A stretch of 5,613 bases of DNA from UBA4615 sp044359175 (GCA_044359175.1 JBIKMO010000284.1:1-5613); one strand, 5' to 3'; numbered from the stretch's first letter, positions 1 through 5,429 are shown. The notes: generated by a model not told the origin, from the sequence alone. Numbers and translations are program-made.

Positions 1-78
1 GACCCCTTCCTGCGACCCCTTCCTGCGACCCCTTCCTGCGACCCCTTCCTGCGACCCCTTCCTGCGACCCCTGCCTGC
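1..78. repeat. 13-bp tandem repeat array, six copies, open at the left edge
   Basis: The unit GACCCCTTCCTGC occurs five times without a mismatch (1-13, 14-26, 27-39, 40-52, 53-65). A sixth copy (66-78) has one change, T to G at 73. The array starts at the first base of the window, so its true length is unknown. Because 13 is not a multiple of 3, each added or lost copy would shift a reading frame. All three plus-strand frames are open through the array, with a 39-bp translated period. The degenerate last copy is usual for the edge of a tandem array. No function is evident. It could be an intergenic minisatellite or the tail of an upstream gene outside the window. Confidence 0.95.
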
Positions 79-96
79 ACCCGCGGCGTCACCCGC

Positions 97-118
97 GATG
101 GTTGCAGCCGCAACGATC
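97..118. promoter_or_regulatory. 22-bp imperfect palindrome, operator-like or hairpin
   Basis: Two 9-bp arms, GATGGTTGC (97-105) and GCAACGATC (110-118), flank the centre AGCC. Eight of nine arm positions are complementary; only the fourth pair fails. The segment is less GC-rich than its surroundings. No T-run follows on either strand, so an intrinsic terminator is unlikely. Its position upstream of the first LuxR-type gene fits a regulator binding site, but no known operator consensus is matched. Confidence 0.4.
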
Positions 119-156
119 TGCCCGGGCGCGGCACCGCATGGGTCATCCGATCGTGT

Positions 157-187
157 GAGTCGCGCGTCCTTCTAGCAAGAACGCGTG
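157..187 (+). promoter_or_regulatory. Upstream block shared with the second LuxR-type gene
   Basis: GAGTCGCG begins at 157, exactly 31 bases before the ATG at 188. The same octamer begins at 1133, exactly 31 bases before the ATG of the second regulator gene at 1164. Across these 31 bases a gap-free hand alignment matches at somewhat more than half the positions. This could be a remnant of the duplication that made the two genes or a shared promoter/leader element. No clear -35/-10 pair or Shine-Dalgarno sequence can be named in it. Chance similarity in GC-rich DNA is not excluded. Confidence 0.3.
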
Positions 188-277
188 ATGCGCGCGTCAT
201 GGAGCGCTGACACACTGACCTCAACGGGTGGCGGCAGTCGTCGTCGCCCCATCGGTTTGCCGCACCTGGCTGAGATC

Positions 278-1060
278 ATGTTCGCTACCCATCGCCTCAC
301 GGGCGACGACGCGTCCGCGCGTCCGCTCGGCACCGTCCCGCTCGGCGATCCGATGCTGGCGCACGCGACCAATGCGCTGAAGCAGGGGCTGATGCTGTTC
401 GATGCGATCGGCACCGTGCTCACCGTCAACGGCGCGGCACGCCGGGCGCTGGAGCGGCGGGCGGAGGTGGAGCTCACGACGCCGGGCGACCCGGCCGACG
501 GGACGATGCGGCTGCGACTGAAGCGATCGTCGCTGCACCAGCGGTTCGAGCGCGCGGTGCGCTGCTGCGCCACCGTGCCGGCACGACTCGGCGGGCCCCT
601 CGGCGATGCGCGCGCCGAGCGGCAAACACAGGCGCTGATCCTGACCTTCGAGAACGGGCAGCCGGGGCTGATCCTGCACCTGTCGCCGCTCGTCGGGACA
701 CGCGACCCGCCCGCATTCGACCCAGGCCAGCCGGCGGTTCTCGGTGTGCTGATCGACCGCGCGAGCGAGCCGCGGATCGAGCCGACGGTGCTGCGCGAAC
801 TGTTCGGGCTGACCGAGGCCGAGGCCCGCGTGGCCGGAGCCTACCTGACGCTGGACACCGTGAAGGACGTCGCCCGGCTGATCGGCATCTCGACGAACAC
901 CGTGAAGAAGCACCTGTCGGCGGTGTACCACAAGACCGGGTGCACGCGGCAGGCGCAGCTCGTGCGGCTGCTGATGGCGTTGAGCGAACTGCAGGACGAC
1001 CGCCCCGCGACCGCGCGCGACGCCGTCGACCCCGCCGTCGGGCGCCGCCGGCTGGGCTGA
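278..1060 (+). CDS. LuxR-family transcriptional regulator, PAS-like N-terminus (paralogue 1)
   Basis: Predicted cytoplasmic DNA-binding regulator of 260 residues. Residues about 33-160 resemble the PAS-like region of LuxR-type regulators, starting ALKQGLMLFDAIGTVL. Residues 178-232 form a GerE/LuxR helix-turn-helix: LTEAEARVA, then the recognition segment GISTNTVKKHLSAVYHKTG, then the family's QAQLVRLL ending. No receiver or autoinducer-binding domain is seen, so the signal is unknown. The frame is open from a GTG at 185 and an ATG at 188. I prefer the ATG at 278 because codons between 188 and 277 end in A or T about one third of the time, against about one tenth afterwards, and because this start gives an N-terminus as long as that of the paralogue at 1164. 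The upstream block shared with that paralogue argues for 188 instead (290 residues). No strong ribosome binding site precedes either start. Family assignment is secure; target genes are unknown. Confidence 0.88.
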   Translation: MFATHRLTGDDASARPLGTVPLGDPMLAHATNALKQGLMLFDAIGTVLTVNGAARRALERRAEVELTTPGDPADGTMRLRLKRSSLHQRFERAVRCCATVPARLGGPLGDARAERQTQALILTFENGQPGLILHLSPLVGTRDPPAFDPGQPAVLGVLIDRASEPRIEPTVLRELFGLTEAEARVAGAYLTLDTVKDVARLIGISTNTVKKHLSAVYHKTGCTRQAQLVRLLMALSELQDDRPATARDAVDPAVGRRRLG

Positions 1061-1127
1061 TCCGCCTCGCGCGCTGCCTGGGGCCGCTCGCGCGGCCAGC
1101 AACGTGCGCGTCTCACCGAAGTGGGCG

Positions 1128-1144
1128 GTATCGAGTCGCGATAC
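1128..1144. promoter_or_regulatory. Nested dyads upstream of the second LuxR-type gene
   Basis: GTATCG (1128-1133) and CGATAC (1139-1144) are perfect 6-bp inverted arms around AGTCG. A second overlapping dyad uses CGAGT (1132-1136) and ACTCG (1143-1147). The element ends about 20 bases before the ATG at 1164, a position where a bound protein would block transcription or translation initiation. LuxR-type proteins usually bind dyads of about this size, so autoregulation or cross-regulation by the two neighbouring regulators is possible. That is inference; the sequence does not match a named box. Confidence 0.4.
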
Positions 1145-1163
1145 TCGCTGGTAAAACAGCGCG

Positions 1164-1904
1164 ATGTCCGAGCGACCGCTCTCCCTGGTGACCCCGGGCG
1201 ACCCCGTCCCGGGGTCGCGTGCCCCCGCATCCGCCGAGCACCGGCACCTGCTGTCGCACGCGGCCGATGCGCTGTCGACCGGCGTGCTCCTGTTCGACGC
1301 GAGCGCCGCGGTGGTCGCTGCCAATGCCTCGGCACGCGGCCTGCTGCGCGCCGCGGGTCAGGCGGTCGTGCCGCCGCCCTCGGGTCGGCACGGTGACCCG
1401 GGGCGGATCCGGCTGGCCGATGCGGTCCTGCAGACCCGGATCGAGTCGTCGGTGCGCACGATCGCCGCACGGGCGGCGGACGAGGACCGGCGTGCGCAGG
1501 CCACCGCAGTGTTCGCCATCGGCGATGTCGGCGGGGGACGCCCGCGCCTGTCGTTGCGGCTGTCGGCGGTGGCGCCGGCGGACGTTCCAGCCCCGCGGGT
1601 CGCGCGCACGACCACGGTGCTCGGTCTGCTGGTCGACCACGGCCGTGCGAGCGTGCCCGACCCGCGTCTGCTGCACGACCTGTTCGACCTCGGCGAAGCC
1701 TCGGCCCGCGTGGCGGTCGCCTGTCTGCGGGCGGACAGCGTGAAGGAGGTCGCCCGAACGCTCGGCATCAGCGTGAACACGGTCAAGACGCACCTGCTGT
1801 CGGTCTACGTGAAGACCGGCTGCCGGCGTCGCACGCAGCTCGTTCGCCTGCTGTCGACGCTGGACGCAGCGCGCGCCCACGCCGGGCTGGACCCCGAGCG
1901 CTGA
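1164..1904 (+). CDS. LuxR-family transcriptional regulator, PAS-like N-terminus (paralogue 2)
   Basis: Predicted 246-residue DNA-binding regulator and tandem paralogue of the preceding gene, 103 bp downstream on the same strand. Residues about 36-150 form the same PAS-like region (ALSTGVLLFDASAAVV), but similarity to the first gene is low there. Residues 176-230 are the LuxR/GerE helix-turn-helix, with GISVNTVKTHLLSVYVKTG as recognition segment and a TQLVRLL ending. By hand alignment 38 of 58 residues of this domain match paralogue 1, so the DNA targets may overlap while the sensed signals differ. Oddly, the almost invariant Glu of the LuxR domain (second Glu of LTEAEAR in paralogue 1) is Ser180 here, and the preceding Thr is Gly177. 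The ATG at 1164 is supported by GC-ending codons from the first codon on; no Shine-Dalgarno sequence is visible. The gene ends about 100 bp from a convergent acyltransferase gene. Confidence 0.93.
   Translation: MSERPLSLVTPGDPVPGSRAPASAEHRHLLSHAADALSTGVLLFDASAAVVAANASARGLLRAAGQAVVPPPSGRHGDPGRIRLADAVLQTRIESSVRTIAARAADEDRRAQATAVFAIGDVGGGRPRLSLRLSAVAPADVPAPRVARTTTVLGLLVDHGRASVPDPRLLHDLFDLGEASARVAVACLRADSVKEVARTLGISVNTVKTHLLSVYVKTGCRRRTQLVRLLSTLDAARAHAGLDPER
1188..1218 (+). other. Two mutually exclusive GC hairpins early in the second regulator mRNA
   Basis: GACCCCGGG (1190-1198) can pair with CCCGGGGTC (1208-1216) over a 9-nt loop, extended by a wobble and a G-C pair at 1188-1189/1217-1218. Alternatively GCGACCCCG (1198-1206) pairs with CGGGGTCGC (1210-1218) over a 3-nt loop. 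Both use the same 3' arm, so only one can form. The structure covers codons 9-19, close enough to the start codon to affect ribosome loading. The residues encoded (about TPGDPVPGS) lie in a poorly conserved N-terminal stretch, so the pairing may be selected at RNA level or may be chance in GC-rich DNA. Confidence 0.4.
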
Positions 1905-1986
1905 CTGCGCGGCACCGATCCGCACGGTCCCTGCGGCGAGATCCCGGCCGCCCGCTCGGTCCGCTGCGATCGGCCCGTTACGTCCC

Positions 1987-1999
1987 GCGCGACCCGCGC
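1987..1999. other. Short GC stem-loop in the convergent intergenic gap
   Basis: The 101-bp gap between the plus-strand regulator (stop at 1904) and the minus-strand acyltransferase (stop at 2006) holds GCGCG-ACC-CGCGC, a perfect 5-bp stem with a 3-nt loop. A bidirectional terminator would be expected between convergent genes, but no T-run follows on either strand, so I do not call it one. Termination here may be Rho-dependent or lie inside the opposite gene. Confidence 0.25.
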
Positions 2000-2005
2000 C
2001 GGGCG

Positions 2006-3115
2006 TCAGGCGCCTGCCGTTCGCACCGCACGCGCGTCGGCCGCATCGAGCAGCCGCCGGCACACCGCGACCGTCGGCACGCTCAGCACCAGCGTCGCCG
2101 CGAGGATCGCAAGCTGCCCAACCGCCGAGTGCAGCGTGGCCGCATCCCAGCCGATGACCACCTTACCGATCCCGGTGAGCAGGCTGTAGAGGATCACGTG
2201 CGTCGGGAACAGGATCAGCGTGTTGCGCGACAGCCAACGCACCGTCGGTCCCACCGGCAGGTGATGCGCAACTCGGAGCACCGCGGCGATGCCGAGCAGC
2301 GCCACGACGACGAACGCCCACGGCGAACCGCCGTACGCCAGGGCCTGAAGATCGACCGGCCCGCGGGCGAGCGCGGCCGCGCCCCATGCGGCCGTAACGA
2401 CGCTCCAGCCGAGCGTCGCCGCCACGCCGGTGCGCGCCAACCCCGGGGCGAGGACCGGCCAGACGATCCGGCACGCGTGGCCTAGCGCGAACAGCAGCAG
2501 CGCCGACGGCACGATGTCCAGCCCCCAGGGCCAGCGCGCCGAAGGCGCCGGTAGGATCGCGAGCAGCGCCGCGGCGAGCACGGCGATGGCGGCGGTCGCC
2601 GCCGCCGACCCCGCGCCGAGCCGCGCGGCCGATCGCGCGAGCAGGCCGAAGAGGATCGTGGTCGCGATCAGGCACGGGAAGAACCACAGGGTCGGGTTCA
2701 CGATCATCTGCGGGCCGATGCCGAGCACGAACCCCACCCACGGCTCGGACCAATGCAGCGCGCCATGGTCGACCGAACGCGACGGATGGCCGCGGGTCAG
2801 CATCCAGTACGCCCACGACAACCCGAAGAACAGCGCGTACGGCACGGCGAGCCGCCGCAGCGTCGTACCGACCCCGGTCCGCGCCGAGCCGGCACCCGCG
2901 GCCGGATCGCACAGCCACCCCGACAGCCAGAAGAACAGCGGCACGTGCAGGCTGAAGATCAGCTGGCCGAGCCAGGTCGGCAGCGCCTGCAGGTGCCCGA
3001 CCATCACCAGCAGGATGCCGATCGCGCGGGCACCGTCCACCCAGTCGACACGAGCCGCCGCGCGAAGCGGCGCGCGGGCGACGGTGGGCTGCAGGGGACG
3101 CGCGAAGGCGGACAC
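2006..3115 (-). CDS. Membrane acyltransferase family 3 (COG3594/OafA-like), polysaccharide modification
   Basis: Predicted 369-residue integral inner-membrane protein that transfers an acyl group, most often acetyl, onto a sugar of a surface or exopolysaccharide. Residues 22-41 carry the typical opening motif RVDWVDGARAIGILLVMVGH with the conserved Gly-His at 40-41. Residues 55-68 match the second family motif (SLHVPLFFWLSGWL, with His57). NPTLWFFP at 140-147 is typical of the fucose 4-O-acetylase-like branch. Many Ala/Leu/Val-rich segments follow, consistent with about ten membrane helices. The frame stays open far upstream into the fusion gene, but that part is Arg/Ala-rich antisense-like sequence with no family similarity. 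The only usable start near the domain is the GTG at 3115, which gives the normal family length. No Shine-Dalgarno sequence is seen. It lies 116 bp downstream of the polysaccharide copolymerase gene on the same strand, so both probably serve one exopolysaccharide. The acyl donor and sugar acceptor cannot be read from sequence. Confidence 0.9.
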   Translation of the reverse strand: MSAFARPLQPTVARAPLRAAARVDWVDGARAIGILLVMVGHLQALPTWLGQLIFSLHVPLFFWLSGWLCDPAAGAGSARTGVGTTLRRLAVPYALFFGLSWAYWMLTRGHPSRSVDHGALHWSEPWVGFVLGIGPQMIVNPTLWFFPCLIATTILFGLLARSAARLGAGSAAATAAIAVLAAALLAILPAPSARWPWGLDIVPSALLLFALGHACRIVWPVLAPGLARTGVAATLGWSVVTAAWGAAALARGPVDLQALAYGGSPWAFVVVALLGIAAVLRVAHHLPVGPTVRWLSRNTLILFPTHVILYSLLTGIGKVVIGWDAATLHSAVGQLAILAATLVLSVPTVAVCRRLLDAADARAVRTAGA

Positions 3116-3161
3116 GGCGAGTCGGCGGAACGGGCGCGACGGCGCGCGATCGGTCGATTCT

Positions 3162-3180
3162 GGCGGCGCGCCGGGCCGCC
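3162..3180. other. GC-rich stem-loop between copolymerase and acyltransferase genes
   Basis: GGCGGC (3162-3167) and GCCGCC (3175-3180) are perfect inverted arms with a 7-nt loop. On the minus-strand transcript the stem is followed by AGAATCG and not by a U-run, so it is not a standard intrinsic terminator. It may act as an mRNA-stability or processing hairpin separating the two minus-strand genes, or be a by-product of base composition. Confidence 0.3.
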
Positions 3181-3182
3181 GC

Positions 3183-3200
3183 GCGTGACCCGGATCACGC
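3183..3200 (-). promoter_or_regulatory. CRP/Clp-type dyad upstream of the acyltransferase gene
   Basis: GCGTGA (3183-3188) and TCACGC (3195-3200) form perfect 6-bp arms around six bases, giving GTGA-N6-TCAC. This is the core and spacing bound by CRP-family regulators, including Clp, whose consensus is TGTGA-N6-TCACA; here the outer T/A is C/G. The centre lies about 76 bp upstream of the GTG start at 3115, a plausible activator position. No matching -10 box is clear, so the call rests on symmetry and spacing only. Confidence 0.4.
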
Positions 3201-3231
3201 CCGACGGGAACACTGCGCCCGGCCGGGTCGC

Positions 3232-5199
3232 TCAGTGCAGGTTCAGCAGCGTCGCCGACACCGCGGCGCGGTCGTCGCGCAGCTCGCGTACCCGCGCGGT
3301 GAGCTGCTCCCGCGTGACCGCACCGCGCCTCACGACCAGCACCACGGCACCGGCCGCGCGCGCGACCAGCCGCGCGTCCGGCTCGTCCTCGGCAACTCCG
3401 CTGTCCAGCACCACCGCGTCGAACGCCCGCAGGAAGGAGGCGAGCAGCTGGCCGAACGCGTCGCGCGACAGCAGCTCGGCGGGGTTGGGCGGCCGCGGTC
3501 CGCTCGCGAGCAGCGTCAGCGTCGGCAGCCCGCCGACCGGCTGCAGCGCGCCCGGTTCGACGCGCCGGTTCAGCATCGAGGCCAAACCGCTGCGGTCGTG
3601 CAGGCCGAACAGCGTATGCAGCCGACCGTCGCGCAGGTCGGCGTCGATCAGCAGCGTGCGCCGTCCGGTCTGCGCGATGCACACCGCGAGGTTGGCGGCG
3701 ACGAAGCTGCGTCCGCAGGCCGGCCCCACGCCGGCGACCGCGATGCAGCGCCGGGCACCGGGCGCGAGCACCGTACCGTCCAGGCGGGCGCGCAGCCGGC
3801 GCAGGTCGGCGGCGATCGGGCTGCGCACGTCGTAGGCGGCCACCACCTGAGGGCGCACCGCGCTGCGGCCGGCCTGCAGCATCGGGTAGTCGAACTGCGC
3901 CGCGAGGAGCCGCTCGACCTGCTCGGACGTGACCAGCCGCCGAGCGACCGCGGCTTCGCCCAGGCGCAGCCCTTCCTGGCGCGCCCAGGCGAGCGTGCGC
4001 TCGACCTCCGGCGGGTGCACCAGACCGGACTGCACCAGCAGGCGACCGAGCGACAGTGGCGGCGTCGGGATCGCGCGGGCCGAAGGCGTCGCCACGCCCG
4101 CGTCCGCCGATCCCGCCGATCCCGCCGATCCCGCCGATCCCGCCGATCCCGCCGATCCCGCCGATCCCGCCGATCCCGCCGCGGCGCTCGTCCGTGCCGC
4201 GGCGGTCGCCGAGACCTCGGGTTCGGTGTGCACCGCGGTCGCCTCGGCACCCGCGCGGTCGGTACGGCTCGGCTCGTGCCCGACCCCGCCGCGGTCCGCC
4301 GGCCCGGCGCCGCCGCGCGCCGGTCCCTCCGACCGCGGCGGCGACCGATCGAGCGGCGGCGCGAAGATCCCGGTCTCGACGCCGGCAGGCGGGGACGACG
4401 CCCGAGCCGGCAGCGGCGGCGACCGCGCCCCGACCGAAGCACTGAGCGTGTCCGCCTGCGCCTCGGGCACGAGCCTGGCCAAGTCCGCGCAGGTGTGCAC
4501 CCGTGGCCGTCGGACCTCGGCAACCACGACAGCGAGCAGCGCCGCGAGCAGGCCCAGCGGCAGCGCGAGCAACGCGGCTCGCCCTGCACCCGGGCCGTCG
4601 GGGGACGACGGCGGTCGCGCCACGTCCAGCACGGTCGCGTCCCAGCCCACCCGCCGCGTCGCACGCGGATCGAGTCCCTCCTGCAGCGCCCTGCGCGTCG
4701 CGTCGGCACGGATCTCCGCGAGGGTGTCGACGTAGGCCCGCGCGAACGCATCGGCGGTCCGCACCGCAGTGCCCGGATCGTCCGCCGTGTAGGCGATCTC
4801 GAGCACTCCGGAGCTCGGCGCGGCGCGTACCGTCAGCCGCTCGAGCAGCCGGTCCGCGAGTTCGTGACGGGTCACGGCACCCGCAGCCGGCAGCCCGCCG
4901 CCCAACGATCGGCCCGGCTCGTACGGCCGCAGCGTGTCGAGCGCCTTCAGCGCGACCCGGCCGCTGGTGACCACGTCGACCTGGGTCGCCAGCGACGCGT
5001 CACGTCCCGCCATCGGGCCGCCCGCGGGCGCCGACGCCGAGGCGGCGTCGACCAGCACCGACACGCGGGCGGTGTAGCGGGCGGGCGCGATCGCTGCGGC
5101 CACCGCGGTGATCGCCACGCAGGCGACGCACGTCGCGAGCGCGAGCGGCGCGCGCCTGCGCAGGATCGACTGCAGACGACCGGCACCGGAAGAGCGCAT
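3232..5199 (-). CDS. Polysaccharide copolymerase/BY-kinase fusion (EpsF-like Wzz + MshEN-like + EpsG-like)
   Basis: A 655-residue inner-membrane protein, predicted to control chain length and export of a Wzx/Wzy-type exopolysaccharide. Order of parts: first membrane helix (about 17-40); Wzz/EpsF-like periplasmic part (41-206) with RYTARVSVLVD, ATQVDVVTSGRVA, LEIAYTADDP and AFARAYVDT; Wzz Pro-rich motif (VLDVARPPSSP, 190-200); second helix (about 209-228); low-complexity linker (about 245-380) with eight GSA repeats; MshEN-like domain (383-435); EpsG-type ATPase (about 455-655) with a Walker A-like GVGPACGRS (490-498), Walker A' LLIDADLR (516-523) and Walker B VVLD (596-599). EpsF and EpsG are usually separate proteins; here they are fused. 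The periplasmic coiled coil of about 200 residues is missing. The Walker A Lys is Arg497, and no Tyr occurs after residue 456, so the C-terminal Tyr cluster of BY-kinases is absent. The ATG at 5199 is the only in-frame start; no ribosome binding site is obvious. Nucleotide binding is plausible; kinase activity is doubtful. Confidence 0.9.
   Translation of the reverse strand: MRSSGAGRLQSILRRRAPLALATCVACVAITAVAAAIAPARYTARVSVLVDAASASAPAGGPMAGRDASLATQVDVVTSGRVALKALDTLRPYEPGRSLGGGLPAAGAVTRHELADRLLERLTVRAAPSSGVLEIAYTADDPGTAVRTADAFARAYVDTLAEIRADATRRALQEGLDPRATRRVGWDATVLDVARPPSSPDGPGAGRAALLALPLGLLAALLAVVVAEVRRPRVHTCADLARLVPEAQADTLSASVGARSPPLPARASSPPAGVETGIFAPPLDRSPPRSEGPARGGAGPADRGGVGHEPSRTDRAGAEATAVHTEPEVSATAAARTSAAAGSAGSAGSAGSAGSAGSAGSAGSADAGVATPSARAIPTPPLSLGRLLVQSGLVHPPEVERTLAWARQEGLRLGEAAVARRLVTSEQVERLLAAQFDYPMLQAGRSAVRPQVVAAYDVRSPIAADLRRLRARLDGTVLAPGARRCIAVAGVGPACGRSFVAANLAVCIAQTGRRTLLIDADLRDGRLHTLFGLHDRSGLASMLNRRVEPGALQPVGGLPTLTLLASGPRPPNPAELLSRDAFGQLLASFLRAFDAVVLDSGVAEDEPDARLVARAAGAVVLVVRRGAVTREQLTARVRELRDDRAAVSATLLNLH
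4109..4180. repeat. 9-bp tandem repeat, eight perfect copies, encoding Gly-Ser-Ala linker
   Basis: GATCCCGCC is repeated eight times without a mismatch inside the minus-strand fusion gene, with a partial unit before it. In the coding frame it gives eight GSA triplets (residues 342-365) in the flexible linker between the membrane-anchored Wzz-like half and the cytoplasmic MshEN/ATPase half. A 9-bp period keeps the frame, so slippage would change linker length by three residues per copy without breaking the protein. Identity at third codon positions points to recent expansion. Confidence 0.97.
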
Positions 5200-5429
5200 G
5201 GGCGATGGAGTGAAAGCGGTCGGACGGCCGATGCTACCCGCCGGCCCGCGGCCTGCCTACGGGCCGTGGCCTGGCACCGACGGCGCGGGCACCGACCCGA
5301 GCCGCACCCCGAGGCGAACACTCGATCGTCGTGGCCGCCTGGCCGCGGTCGGCCGGACGTGCCCGGGGCGCCGCGAACTCGTCGGGAGCGGGCCACCCGA
5401 AGTGCACATTGCGCGGCGCACGTCGATCG

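Noticed and set aside
1..78. CRISPR array
   Set aside because: The 13-bp units are directly adjacent with no spacers, so this is a simple tandem repeat.
221..1324. Minus-strand open frame of 367 residues, and a similar one at 1113-2063
   Set aside because: Both are antisense to the two LuxR-type genes, whose helix-turn-helix domains are clear. Their compositions are Arg/Ala/Gly-rich with no domain.
3162..3180. Intrinsic terminator after the fusion gene
   Set aside because: The stem is GC-rich but no U-run follows on the minus-strand transcript.
3116..3682. N-terminal extension of the acyltransferase frame to an ATG at 3682 (558 residues)
   Set aside because: The extra 189 residues are Arg/Ala-rich, overlap the well-supported fusion gene in another frame, and lack family motifs. 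The GTG at 3115 gives normal length with the domain motif 22 residues in.
2753..3835. Plus-strand open frame of 360 residues
   Set aside because: It lies opposite the acyltransferase and fusion genes. The product is Arg/Ser/Pro-rich without motifs, as expected for antisense frames in GC-rich DNA.
3929..4735. Plus-strand frames with Asp-Pro-Ala or Ile-Pro-Pro repeats
   Set aside because: The repeats are the 9-bp array read on the wrong strand; flanking residues show no domain and the minus-strand frame encodes recognisable domains on both sides.
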